Below, in pieces: positions 1 to 8,204 of a DNA stretch of 64,000 nt. The notes under the pieces were generated by a model. That model was given only the letters and a program-made list of their open reading frames with translations, was not told the DNA's origin and did not search any database. Source of the stretch: GWC2-45-44 sp041661665 (lineage in GTDB: Bacteria; Planctomycetota; Phycisphaerae; Sedimentisphaerales; UBA12454); the NCBI GenBank assembly GCA_041661665.1, contig JBAZTW010000003.1, positions 18,330-82,329 on the forward strand, in the 5' to 3' direction. Numbering within the stretch: position 1 is the first letter of the stretch; every line of letters starts with the position of its first letter. A program made the translations under genes and the position numbers.

Positions 1-409
1 CTTTGCGTTCTTCAATGAGTTCGCCAACGCAGAAAATCGGCAGCAAACCCGCGTCAATAGCTGCAATCATCTTTTTGTTGATGAGTTCGTTGCTCTCGCC
101 GATAACGTGTCTTCTCTCAGAGTGGCCGATGAGTACATCTTTACAGCCGACATCTTTGAGCATCGAACAGCTTACTTCGCCGGTGAAAGCGCCTTTTGCT
201 TCAAAATAAACATCCTGGGCGCCTAAGCCGAGCTTTGCCGAACCGATGGCGTTTTTCACAGCCGCAAGATAAACGAAAGGCGGACAAACAGAAACATCAA
301 CTTTGTCAAGCAGGTCTGCGCATTTCAGCGCAACACCCTTTGCTAATTCGACAGCGCCTTTGCTGTCGGTATTCATCTTCCAGTTTCCGCCGATAAATGG
401 CTTTCTCAT
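1..409 (-). CDS. tpiA: Triosephosphate isomerase, 3' part outside window
   Basis: This encodes the glycolytic enzyme that interconverts dihydroxyacetone phosphate and glyceraldehyde 3-phosphate in the cytoplasm. The reverse strand reads MRKPFIGGNWKMN from the ATG at 409, giving the family's substrate-binding Asn9 and Lys11. The electrophile motif IGHSERR (His96) follows, and then CVGE near residue 127. About 136 residues are visible. The C-terminal half with the catalytic Glu and phosphate loop lies beyond the left edge. The start is fixed by the conserved N-terminus. It is transcribed in the same direction as pheA, 72 bases downstream of it, so co-transcription is possible. The call is certain; completeness cannot be judged. 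Confidence 0.96.
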   Translation of the reverse strand, partial: MRKPFIGGNWKMNTDSKGAVELAKGVALKCADLLDKVDVSVCPPFVYLAAVKNAIGSAKLGLGAQDVYFEAKGAFTGEVSCSMLKDVGCKDVLIGHSERRHVIGESNELINKKMIAAIDAGLLPIFCVGELIEERK

Positions 410-481
410 CCTTTAAAACTCCAAAATTTTTTAGACACAGCTCGGCTGAACTCGCCGAAGTCGAATTTACGCTGTTTTGTA

Positions 482-1549
482 TTACTCCAACAGCGTGTTA
501 TTCCTGGGATAGCTTCCAAGCACCGAAAGCTGCAAACAATGCTGCTTTACTTCTTCAAGACAGGCAAGGATTTTTTCTTCCCTGCGATGTCCCTGACAAT
601 CGACAAAGAAATAATACTCCCATTGCCTTTTCTTGCTCGGCCTGGACTCTATATTAGTAAGGTTCACTTCCTTTTTCTTAAAAACGTCCAGCACATCGGC
701 CAACGCGCCCGCCTTGTGAGCGGTGCTGAACAATATCGATGTTTTGTCGTCGCCGCTGGGTTTTGCATCTTCCCTGCTGATAACCAAAAACCGCGTTACG
801 TTGTTCGCGATATCTTCTATGTTCTCGCATACAATCTGCAATCCGTACAGTTCAGCGGCTATGTCCGAGCCGATTGCCGCGGCGAATTTTTCTTCCGCCG
901 CCATTTGCGCCGCTTTGGCGGTAGAGGCGACAGGTATCGTATTGGCTTCCTTAAAAGTCGCGCCCAGCCATTTTCGGCACTGAACAAAAACCTCAGGCTT
1001 GGAATAAACCTTCTCAACTTCCTGAAGCTTGCAGTTAGCCAGCAGATTATGATGGACAGGCATATAGACTTCCGCGCAGATAAGCGCGGATGTATCAACA
1101 AAGGCATCAAGCGTTTCAACGACTTCGCCGCCGGTTGAGTTTTCTATCGGCACAACGCCGAGGTCGCAATGTCCCTTGCCGACCTCTTCAAATATCCCGC
1201 GAATATCAAGCACAGCTTCGTATTCAACGCTCTGACCGAATTTTCGTATTGCTGCGGTATGAGAAAAGCTGCCTTTCGGCCCTAAAAATCCAATTCGCAA
1301 AGGTCTTTCAAGAAAGAACGAGCCGCTCATCATTTCCCGCCAAATCGCAGCAAGCGTTCTGTCGGGCAGGGGGCCTTTGTTCAGTTCGGCGATTCGAGCG
1401 AGAACTTTTTTTTCCCGGTCAGGCGCATAAATCGGACCATCGCCTTTAGCCTTGCCTACTTCAACAACCACCTGCGCACGCTCGTTAAGCAGCTCTACGA
1501 GCCTTGCGTCAATCTGGTCTATTTTCTTTCGTAAGTCCTCGATATTCAT
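482..1549 (-). CDS. pheA: Bifunctional chorismate mutase / prephenate dehydratase (P-protein)
   Basis: This 355-residue protein makes phenylpyruvate from chorismate through prephenate, the phenylalanine branch. Residues 1-85 form an AroQ-type chorismate mutase (MNIEDLRKKIDQIDARLVEL). Residues about 87-265 are the prephenate dehydratase, starting IGFLGPKGSFSH and ending with the catalytic TRFLVI motif. Residues about 275-345 are a regulatory ACT domain carrying both phenylalanine-binding signatures, GALADVL and ESRP, so feedback inhibition by phenylalanine is expected. Length and domain order are those of the family. The gene is divergent from pgsA with about 190 bases between them. No other aromatic-pathway gene is visible nearby. 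Confidence 0.96.
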   Translation of the reverse strand: MNIEDLRKKIDQIDARLVELLNERAQVVVEVGKAKGDGPIYAPDREKKVLARIAELNKGPLPDRTLAAIWREMMSGSFFLERPLRIGFLGPKGSFSHTAAIRKFGQSVEYEAVLDIRGIFEEVGKGHCDLGVVPIENSTGGEVVETLDAFVDTSALICAEVYMPVHHNLLANCKLQEVEKVYSKPEVFVQCRKWLGATFKEANTIPVASTAKAAQMAAEEKFAAAIGSDIAAELYGLQIVCENIEDIANNVTRFLVISREDAKPSGDDKTSILFSTAHKAGALADVLDVFKKKEVNLTNIESRPSKKRQWEYYFFVDCQGHRREEKILACLEEVKQHCLQLSVLGSYPRNNTLLE

Positions 1550-1742
1550 TGTTTTACTGCCAGAATATCCTAAAACCGGCTATACTTACCATAATTGTCG
1601 GCGGCAGTCAAATAAATTGGTAAATTACAGTTTGTTTGCGGATAAAAAGATGAGACAATGTGTGATATGCTGATTTTCTATCGCCTTGGCCTTAAAAATC
1701 AGGATTGCTTTTATTCTGTTTTTGATTAGACTCAAAATCGAG

Positions 1743-2345
1743 ATGGTAAAACAAATGCCCAATATGTTGACTTTCGGCAGATTAGTTCTGTCGGTGATAT
1801 TTTTAGTTATGGTCTATCTGTCGCCGAACAGGGCCGAGCCGCACTGGCCGAACTGGCTTTATCTCGATACGGCGTTTGCGATTTTTCTTGTCGCTGCTTT
1901 TACCGATTTAGCCGATGGCTATTTAGCTCGGAAATTCAACGCTGCCAGCAAATTCGGCAGAATTGTTGACCCTTTGGCTGATAAAGTGCTGATTTGCGGA
2001 GCATTTGTCGTTTTCGCAATTATCGGCGAACCGAAACTTTTCAATCTCAGCAAGCCGACCCTTGCGATTATCCAGTGGGCTTTCGTTGGCGTTATAATTG
2101 CCAGAGAAGCGATGGTTACGATTATTCGGCAATGGAGCGAGTCACACGGCATAGTATTCCCTGCTACCTTGAGCGGCAAACTGAAAATGTTAGTGCAGGC
2201 CTTCGCCGTCGGCACGGTTATGGTCAAAATGGCTCACGTTCAAACCGCCGCCTGGGGCTACTGGTTCACATCTGCCGTTTATCTTATTACCATTTCAATT
2301 ACCATTATCAGCGGCGTTTTGAGTTTTAAAAAGCTCAAAACATAG
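1743..2345 (+). CDS. pgsA: CDP-diacylglycerol--glycerol-3-phosphate 3-phosphatidyltransferase
   Basis: This integral membrane CDP-alcohol phosphotransferase makes phosphatidylglycerol phosphate, the committed step to acidic phospholipids. The protein contains the full family signature D-x2-D-G-x2-A-R-x8-G-x3-D-x3-D, starting at DLADGYLAR. It has several hydrophobic segments, and about 200 residues match the family. An in-frame TTG at 1686 would add 19 residues; I prefer the ATG at 1743 because NMLTFGRL then sits near the N-terminus as in relatives. No strong Shine-Dalgarno is visible at either. The gene stands alone between pheA (divergent) and the kamA operon. Confidence 0.93.
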   Translation: MVKQMPNMLTFGRLVLSVIFLVMVYLSPNRAEPHWPNWLYLDTAFAIFLVAAFTDLADGYLARKFNAASKFGRIVDPLADKVLICGAFVVFAIIGEPKLFNLSKPTLAIIQWAFVGVIIAREAMVTIIRQWSESHGIVFPATLSGKLKMLVQAFAVGTVMVKMAHVQTAAWGYWFTSAVYLITISITIISGVLSFKKLKT

Positions 2346-2548
2346 ATGTCAGAAATCAGACATCAGACTTCCGCTAATCTCCGGCTTTTCAGAGGTCTTG
2401 ATTAAAATTTTTAAAAAATTTACAAAAATTTGATACTTTTCTATTGAACTTCTCTTCGTACATAGATATACCGTCAATCTTATAGAGACTGCGCCGCCCA
2501 GCCGGCTTTGGCAGAGCCGCAGTCGGAATTTACTTTAAGGAACCCTGT

Positions 2549-3901
2549 ATGTATGAGTTGTGCAGCTTGTCTGCGAACATTGACCAGGCAGACGAACCTC
2601 CGCCTATTACCGCTCAGAATCCCACTGATTCTGGGCAGCTCTCTGACACAAGCCAAAGAAGCGTCAATTGTTTTGATGATTGGAAATGGCAAATAAGCAA
2701 GCGAATCCGGGATTTATCCGGCCTTTACGAGCTTTTCCCAAACCTCAAGAATAACGATTTCATTCCCGCTGTAATTAAGAAGTATCCGATGGCTATTACG
2801 CCTTATTATGCTTCTTTAATACGCAAACTTGATATGTCTGACCCTGTTTTCGCGATGAGCATACCTCAAATCAGCGAACTTCAGGACCCGGCCTGTCTTA
2901 GCGAAGACCCGCTGGAAGAAAACGAAGATATGCCCGTGCCGGGACTTGTTCACCGTTATCCCGACCGCGCGCTTCTGATTGCGACCACAACCTGCTCGAT
3001 GTATTGCAGGCACTGTACAAGAAAAAGAGTCGCAGGCACAAGAGAAAGCACAATTTCACCGCTGCGGCTTAAACAGGTATATGAATATCTGATTACCCAC
3101 CCGGAAATTCACGATGTGATTATCTCCGGCGGCGACCCGCTGACGATGAATACCGATGCTATCGAGCGGATATTAGAGACTTTAAGAAGCATTCCAAGCG
3201 TCCAGATTATCCGAATCGGCACAAGAACGCCTGTCGTCCTTCCGCAGAGAATTACCGATGAGCTGGTAAATATACTCAAAAAGTATCATCCGGTCTGGAT
3301 AAATACCCACTTTAACCATCCCAACGAGCTTACCGCCCAAGCGGTCGAGGCTTGCGCGAAACTGGCTGATGCCGGAATACCGCTTGGCAACCAGTCTGTT
3401 CTGCTGCGAGGCATCAATGATACCCCGCAGATTTTCGAGCAGCTTTGCAGGGGCTTAGTTAGAATGAGAGTTAGACCTTACTATCTGTTCCAGTGCGACC
3501 TTGTTAAGGGTGTTGAGCATTTCAGAACGCCTTTGAGCAGAGGCATTGAGATTATGGAGTATCTCCGCGGCAGATTAAGCGGCATAGCGATTCCGACTTT
3601 TGTCGTCGATGCTCCCCACGGCGGCGGGAAAATCCCCGTTTTGCCGAATTATATCGTTTCCACGAGCCCGACACATACCGTATTGAGAAACTTTGAAGGT
3701 ATGATGATTAACTATCCCGAACCATCTCTCGGCAGACCGGCGGAAATTCCGGTTGTTGAAACTCCCGCCCGGTCGGTATGGGATTTGGCAAGCGGAAGAA
3801 GCTCGGTCATCGTGCCGGAGAATACCAAACGCTATCAAAGGCGAAAAACAATCATCAGAAAGAAGAACGCTTCAATGATTCAGGAAGAGTTCAACTTCTA
3901 A
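2549..3901 (+). CDS. kamA: Lysine 2,3-aminomutase (KamA family radical SAM enzyme)
   Basis: A 450-residue radical SAM/PLP enzyme expected to convert L-lysine to L-beta-lysine. The cluster motif CSMYCRHC gives Cys149, Cys153 and Cys156. The PLP lysine is Lys361 in HGGGKIPVLPNY. Both acidic residues that hold the substrate in clostridial lysine aminomutase are present, Asp317 (FQCD) and Asp354 (VVDAP), which favours true lysine 2,3-aminomutase over the glutamate enzyme or EpmB. The start ATG at 2549 has an AAGGA ribosome site. The next gene begins one base after the stop, so this heads a four-gene operon with two ATP-grasp ligases and an acetyltransferase. No efp or epmA neighbour is visible. 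Confidence 0.9.
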   Translation: MYELCSLSANIDQADEPPPITAQNPTDSGQLSDTSQRSVNCFDDWKWQISKRIRDLSGLYELFPNLKNNDFIPAVIKKYPMAITPYYASLIRKLDMSDPVFAMSIPQISELQDPACLSEDPLEENEDMPVPGLVHRYPDRALLIATTTCSMYCRHCTRKRVAGTRESTISPLRLKQVYEYLITHPEIHDVIISGGDPLTMNTDAIERILETLRSIPSVQIIRIGTRTPVVLPQRITDELVNILKKYHPVWINTHFNHPNELTAQAVEACAKLADAGIPLGNQSVLLRGINDTPQIFEQLCRGLVRMRVRPYYLFQCDLVKGVEHFRTPLSRGIEIMEYLRGRLSGIAIPTFVVDAPHGGGKIPVLPNYIVSTSPTHTVLRNFEGMMINYPEPSLGRPAEIPVVETPARSVWDLASGRSSVIVPENTKRYQRRKTIIRKKNASMIQEEFNF

Positions 3902-3902
3902 T

Positions 3903-4889
3903 ATGATTGTAGGTCTCACTTATGATTTAAGAAAAGATTATGAAAAACTCGGCTATAGCGAGCAGGCCGTAGCCGAGTTTGATTCTGAAGAAACCATTTC
4001 GTTTATCGAATCCACCATACAGAGTCTCGGCTATGAGACCGCCCGAATCGGCAATGTGTTTTCGCTGTGCGAAAAATTGGCCGCCGGCGAAAAATGGGAT
4101 TTGGTTTTCAATATCGCCGAAGGCCTTACCGGCAGAAACAGAGAAGCACAGGTTCCCGCGATGCTGGAGGCGTATAACATACCTTATACAATGTCTGACC
4201 CATTAGTTTGCGCGCTTACGCTTGATAAAGCGATGACCAAACGCATTTTGCAGTCGGCAGGTCTTGCGACACCGAGATTTGCTGTTGTGGAATCTGCGAA
4301 AGACATTGCCGGCATTTCACTGCGGTATCCGCTTTTCGCAAAACCAATCGCCGAAGGCACAGGCAAGGGCGTTGATGAAAAAAGCAAAATTGAAAACCCA
4401 AAACAGCTTAAAACCGTCTGCGAAAATCTGCTTGAGCAGTTCAGGCAGCCTGTTTTAGTTGAAGAATTTCTGCCAGGCCGTGAATTTACCACCGCGATAC
4501 TCGGCACGGGCAGCGATGCCTATGTGCTTGGCACGATGGAAATCGTAATGAGAACGCAAACCGATGGAAATATCTATTCTTATGATGCCAAGGAACGATG
4601 CGAGCAGTTGATAGACTATGTGCGGTTTGATGAAAAGCCGCTGGTCGATAAAATCGCCGCTCTGGCTCTTGAGGCTTACAAGGTTTTGGAATGTCGGGAT
4701 ACCGGCAGGATTGATATCCGCTGCGATTCAGCGGGCGAACCGTGTTTTATCGAAATTAACCCTCTGCCCGGTATGCATCCGACACATTCTGATTTGCCGA
4801 TGATTGCAACAAGAGAAGGTATGAGTTATAAAAACCTGGTAAAAACAATAATAGATAGCGCTTTAAAAAGGGTCAAAAAGTTTTTGTAG
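3903..4889 (+). CDS. D-Ala-D-Ala-ligase-like ATP-grasp protein (first of pair)
   Basis: A 328-residue ATP-grasp protein of the D-alanine--D-alanine ligase superfamily. Such enzymes form amide bonds through an acyl phosphate. The N-terminal domain has FNIAEGLTGRNREAQVPA and SDP followed by LDKAMTK, as in Ddl. The C-terminal ATP-grasp fold ends with the metal-binding EINPLPGM. The gene begins one base after the kamA stop, so translation is coupled. Because it lies in a beta-lysine operon rather than a mur/ddl cluster, I infer an amino-acid or dipeptide ligase acting on beta-lysine or a derivative, not the cell-wall enzyme. The stop codon falls inside a dispersed hairpin repeat. Confidence 0.85.
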   Translation: MIVGLTYDLRKDYEKLGYSEQAVAEFDSEETISFIESTIQSLGYETARIGNVFSLCEKLAAGEKWDLVFNIAEGLTGRNREAQVPAMLEAYNIPYTMSDPLVCALTLDKAMTKRILQSAGLATPRFAVVESAKDIAGISLRYPLFAKPIAEGTGKGVDEKSKIENPKQLKTVCENLLEQFRQPVLVEEFLPGREFTTAILGTGSDAYVLGTMEIVMRTQTDGNIYSYDAKERCEQLIDYVRFDEKPLVDKIAALALEAYKVLECRDTGRIDIRCDSAGEPCFIEINPLPGMHPTHSDLPMIATREGMSYKNLVKTIIDSALKRVKKFL

Positions 4890-4911
4890 GGTGGGCTCTT
4901 AGCCCACGCGG
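4886..4911. repeat. Dispersed hairpin repeat, family R1 copy 1
   Basis: A 26-base element with core GGTGGGCTCTTAGCCCAC, which folds into a perfect GTGGGC/GCCCAC stem. Identical copies lie at 43370, 45494 and 50761. This copy supplies the stop codon of the first ATP-grasp gene and most of the gap before the second, so it would be an intercistronic hairpin in the mRNA. Confidence 0.85.
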
Positions 4912-4918
4912 CTGCTAT

Positions 4919-5902
4919 ATGAATATATTGATTATCCATAACGATTATGCTTCACACGCTTTCGCCGAAAGTAACGCCGGCCTGAAAGAGGAAGTGAACG
5001 CGGTTTGTAAAGCTCTGGTGGAACTTAAAATAAAATACACCATCAAAAGTATTAAGAAGATTGAGCAGCTTCCGAAAATTCTCGCAGCAAATAAGCAAAA
5101 AATTGTTTTTAATCTCGTTGAGGAATTGCCCGCGGATATTAAACACGCCTGTTTGGTGCCTGCGATTTGCCGCGGCTTCGGCAGAAAATTTACCGGCAGC
5201 GATACCCCCGCTCTGCTCCTCGCGCAAAACAAGGGACAGACAAAAGCGATTTTAAAAGCCGCAGGCGTTCCAGCTCCTGATGGCGCAATGGTTGAGGTTG
5301 GGCAGAAAATTTCCGTTAAAAATCTTACAAAAGGTTATTATATTGTCAAACCAGCTTTCTCCGATGCCAGCGAGGGCATAACCGCCGATTCTATCGTATC
5401 GCTCGGCAGCAAAAAAATGTCCGCCGTAATAGAAAAAATTCACAAGCAGTTTCGCCAGCCTGCGATCGTTGAGCAATTCATACCGAATCGGGAATTAAAC
5501 GTTTCTGTTTTGCAGTGCGGCAGAAAAATAAAAGTTATGCCTATTGCGGAGATTGATTTCGGTGCATTTAAAAAAGGCAAACCAAAAATAGTTGATTACG
5601 CCGCCAAATGGTACGCCGATTCGTTTGAGTATAATAATACGCCTCGAATTTTGCCGGCAAAGCTGCCCGCCAAAGTTGCCGCGCTTGTCATGCAATATGC
5701 GATTGGCGCATTTAATGCTTTAGGCTGCAAAGATTATGTTCGAGTCGATTTTCGGTTAGACGAAAAAAATCATCCATTTGTTATTGAGGTAAATCCCAAC
5801 CCTGATATTTCGCCTGATGCGGGTTTTGCCGCGGCGATTGAGGCAGGCGGAATAAACTACAAAAAATTTGTTGAAACATTATTGAAAAATCCGGAATTAT
5901 GA
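4919..5902 (+). CDS. D-Ala-D-Ala-ligase-like ATP-grasp protein (second of pair)
   Basis: A 327-residue ATP-grasp paralogue of the preceding gene, clearly divergent from it. It retains GSD and a ligase-like NKGQTKAIL segment, the YIVKPAFSDASEGI ATP loop, and a C-terminal metal site EVNPNPDISPDAG in place of the usual N-x-LPGM. The phosphate-loop and C-terminal differences suggest a different acceptor substrate from its neighbour. The stop overlaps the next start (ATGA). Two tandem ligases beside an aminomutase suggest a two-step condensation. The substrate is unknown. Neither copy should be assumed to be the cell-wall ddl. Confidence 0.82.
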   Translation: MNILIIHNDYASHAFAESNAGLKEEVNAVCKALVELKIKYTIKSIKKIEQLPKILAANKQKIVFNLVEELPADIKHACLVPAICRGFGRKFTGSDTPALLLAQNKGQTKAILKAAGVPAPDGAMVEVGQKISVKNLTKGYYIVKPAFSDASEGITADSIVSLGSKKMSAVIEKIHKQFRQPAIVEQFIPNRELNVSVLQCGRKIKVMPIAEIDFGAFKKGKPKIVDYAAKWYADSFEYNNTPRILPAKLPAKVAALVMQYAIGAFNALGCKDYVRVDFRLDEKNHPFVIEVNPNPDISPDAGFAAAIEAGGINYKKFVETLLKNPEL

Positions 5903-6384
5903 AAACTAATGAAATAACGATTCACCAGACCCAGCAAAAAGACAAGCCTGCCATTATGAGGATGCTGAAAGATACTAAATTCTTTCGTGATGGCGAAATT
6001 GTTATCGCCGAGGAAGTTCTTGACGATTCGCTTATTTGTGGAAAAGACGGAGAATATCGTTCATATTCCGCCGTCGAAAACAACGAGACAATCGGCTGGG
6101 TCTGTTTCGGCCCGACCGCCTGCACTATCGGCACGTTTGATGTTTTCTGGATTGTCGTGAACCCGAAATCGCAGGCCAAGGGCCTCGGCACAAAACTTAT
6201 GGACTTCGCCACTGACCTTATAAAGAAGGATAATGGAAGGTTGATTGTCGTTGAAACATCGGGAATGGCGAAATATCTGGCCACGCAAAAGTTTTATGAA
6301 AAGCTCGGCTACAAAAAAGAAGCTGTACTGAAAGACTTCTACACCAAAGGTGATGACAAAATCATTTATCTCAAAAAATGTTGA
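5899..6384 (+). CDS. GNAT family N-acetyltransferase
   Basis: A 161-residue GCN5-related acetyltransferase. The acetyl-CoA pyrophosphate loop QAKGLGTKLM (Q/R-x2-G-x-G/A) is clear. The last strand and helix, ending FYEKLGYKKEAV, are typical. It overlaps the preceding gene by four bases, so it closes the kamA operon. In archaea and some bacteria KamA (AblA) is paired with an acetyltransferase (AblB) that makes N-epsilon-acetyl-beta-lysine, a compatible solute. This protein may play the AblB role or cap the ligase product. It is shorter than typical AblB, so the assignment is an inference from context. Confidence 0.85.
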   Translation: MKTNEITIHQTQQKDKPAIMRMLKDTKFFRDGEIVIAEEVLDDSLICGKDGEYRSYSAVENNETIGWVCFGPTACTIGTFDVFWIVVNPKSQAKGLGTKLMDFATDLIKKDNGRLIVVETSGMAKYLATQKFYEKLGYKKEAVLKDFYTKGDDKIIYLKKC

Positions 6385-6459
6385 GAGGTATTTCTTTTGT
6401 CGATTAATTTTCATGCTATTTTACCACATAAATTCGTATATTAAAAAACAGTTTTTTCA

Positions 6460-6487
6460 TTGAGTGTTAGTAGAAAAGATATATAAT
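6460..6487 (+). promoter_or_regulatory. Sigma-70-type promoter upstream of exported protein
   Basis: TTGAGT and TATAAT separated by 16 bases, ending 37 bases before the start codon of the next gene. Confidence 0.5.
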
Positions 6488-6524
6488 CAGAAGTTGTTTA
6501 ATCCATTTTACAGGAGATATTGAT

Positions 6525-7259
6525 ATGAAGAAACTATTGCAGGTGTTTATTCCTATTCTTTGTGTGCCATTCCTTTGTGGTTTTCTGTTCGACTCGAAAC
6601 CCAAAACCTCAAAAAAACTTATAGAGGCTCGTGTTCTTGATGTAACCGCTACTGGCGAGGTCGTTATAGACGCAAACAATAGCATGGTGAAGACTAAAGT
6701 AATGTTAGATATTTTCAGGACAAATGGGGAATTAACAGCCAAAAGTGATATAGAAATCCCCGTAGCCAGAATTATAATTACTCAAACAACTCCGACTTAT
6801 AGCACAGGGACTATCGCCAGTAAAATTGACGGTAGTAAAGCCCAAATCAGGGATATTTCCAGAGGTATGCTTTGCAGAGAAACTACGAAACAAACTCTTA
6901 AGGCCGAAAAGAAATTTTACAAAAAAACTTTAAAGAGCCAAGGTAAATTAATGAGGTTAAAAAAAGTATCAAAATATGAGGCAAAGCTAAATAGTTGGAT
7001 AGGAGTTGATGTTAATAATTTAATTGCAAGCTGGGGATATCCTGAATCATCCTTTGTTGCACCCAATGGCAACAAAGTATATGTTTATTCTCAAAGTTCA
7101 AGTTATACCAAGCCAATGGTCACCAATATCAACCCATATACGCATAGTGCTATTACATATGGTGGGAAAACAGTCGAACATTGGTGTAATACTTATATAG
7201 AGGCTGACAATACCGGAAGAATTATCAAGTGTACATGGAAAGGAAATCATTGTAAGTGA
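6525..7259 (+). CDS. Exported protein of unknown function
   Basis: A 244-residue protein with a hydrophobic N-terminal signal (residues about 3-20, LLQVFIPILCVPFLCGFLF) followed by a charged linker. There is a Cys at residue 18, but the flanking FLCG is a poor lipobox. The C-terminal third contains a W-x-G-x-D-x4-L-x3-W-G-x-P pattern, followed by a short beta-rich stretch with paired Tyr/Ser residues. This resembles small outer-envelope domains in which a conserved W-G-x-P precedes a Y-x-Y strand, but I do not recognise a named family. An AGGAG ribosome site precedes the ATG. It is preceded by its own promoter and not obviously part of an operon. Confidence 0.7.
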   Translation: MKKLLQVFIPILCVPFLCGFLFDSKPKTSKKLIEARVLDVTATGEVVIDANNSMVKTKVMLDIFRTNGELTAKSDIEIPVARIIITQTTPTYSTGTIASKIDGSKAQIRDISRGMLCRETTKQTLKAEKKFYKKTLKSQGKLMRLKKVSKYEAKLNSWIGVDVNNLIASWGYPESSFVAPNGNKVYVYSQSSSYTKPMVTNINPYTHSAITYGGKTVEHWCNTYIEADNTGRIIKCTWKGNHCK

Positions 7260-7319
7260 CATGATTATAGTGATCTGAATTTTTGTTGGCAGAAAAAGTT
7301 TAAAAAAAGATGGGTAGCG

Positions 7320-8003
7320 TTGTCTAAGAAAACAGAGCAAAAACATAAAGGTATTTGTGTACTATGTGGGAAAGAAGAGTATTTGACCAGAGAACACGTT
7401 CCCCCAAAAAATTTATTCTCTAAACCTCGTCCGAAGAATACAATTACAGCCTGGACTTGTAAACCATGCAATGCCAGCTATTCGCAAGATGAAGAATACT
7501 TCCGAATATATATTGCTGCGGGAGCTTCGCCAGATTCAGACTGCGGTCGTCTCTGGAAGGAAAAGGTAGAAAATTCAACATTTTCACGTAGCCCAGCATT
7601 ACGCCAAAAACTTTCTGATGGCATGGATGTTATTCAGCAATATCACAAATTAAATCCGCTTAAGGATTTTGATGGCAAACCAATTCCCGACGAACTAATC
7701 CCATATGCACTTCCTTTAGAATCAGATCGTATTTGCAGGGTTATAAAAAAAATCATTCGGTGTTTGTACTTTAAACACTTCAAATTTGTACTTTCACCGG
7801 AGATAGAGATATCCATTAGCACTGAACCTTTAACTGAAGTGGAGGTGGAAAAAATTGTTATTGAGCATAAAGGTTTTGTAGGTAATAAAGTAGATAATTT
7901 ATTTATTTATTGGTTTGACCAACAGGAAAAAGATGGGAGTATTGACTGGATACTTTTGTTTCAAGGTGGTTTTAAATATTTTCGTGCAACCATTAAAATG
8001 TGA
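7320..8003 (+). CDS. HNH-endonuclease-like protein
   Basis: A 227-residue protein with a zinc-finger-type HNH core near the N-terminus: C-x2-C (CVLCGKEE), EHVPPKNLF, then CKPCNASYS. This is the arrangement of small HNH nucleases, with EH-x2-P as the catalytic part. The rest (about residues 60-227) is unrecognised. The start is a TTG at 7320 with a weak ribosome site. Base composition is more AT-rich than the housekeeping genes, suggesting accessory origin. No partner gene that would identify a restriction, phage or toxin role is visible. Nuclease activity is inferred from the motif. Confidence 0.65.
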   Translation: MSKKTEQKHKGICVLCGKEEYLTREHVPPKNLFSKPRPKNTITAWTCKPCNASYSQDEEYFRIYIAAGASPDSDCGRLWKEKVENSTFSRSPALRQKLSDGMDVIQQYHKLNPLKDFDGKPIPDELIPYALPLESDRICRVIKKIIRCLYFKHFKFVLSPEIEISISTEPLTEVEVEKIVIEHKGFVGNKVDNLFIYWFDQQEKDGSIDWILLFQGGFKYFRATIKM

Positions 8004-8204
8004 ATAAATAATGGCCATTTGGGCTGTTAAAAAAATACGCCGAAGGCCGATTCCATAACTCAAAACTAAGAATTTAAAATTAAAAATTTCTTCTTTCCTC
8101 ATTCAACGTTGGGCGTTAGATGTTGAATGTTCGACGTTCTTCTGGGTTTTACGTTCTTTGTACTATATTCTTTTTTTCTGATAACCGATAACTGAATTGC
8201 TGTT

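Noticed and set aside
539..1138. 199-codon plus-strand frame opposite pheA
   Set aside because: Antisense to a fully conserved gene, no ribosome site, and sequence without recognisable domains.
2549..3901. EpmB (EF-P lysine aminomutase) instead of KamA
   Set aside because: The clostridial-type substrate residues Asp317 and Asp354 are conserved and no efp or epmA is near.
3903..5902. Cell-wall D-alanine--D-alanine ligase (ddl)
   Set aside because: Two divergent copies in a kamA operon, the second with a changed metal site; no mur or fts gene is adjacent.
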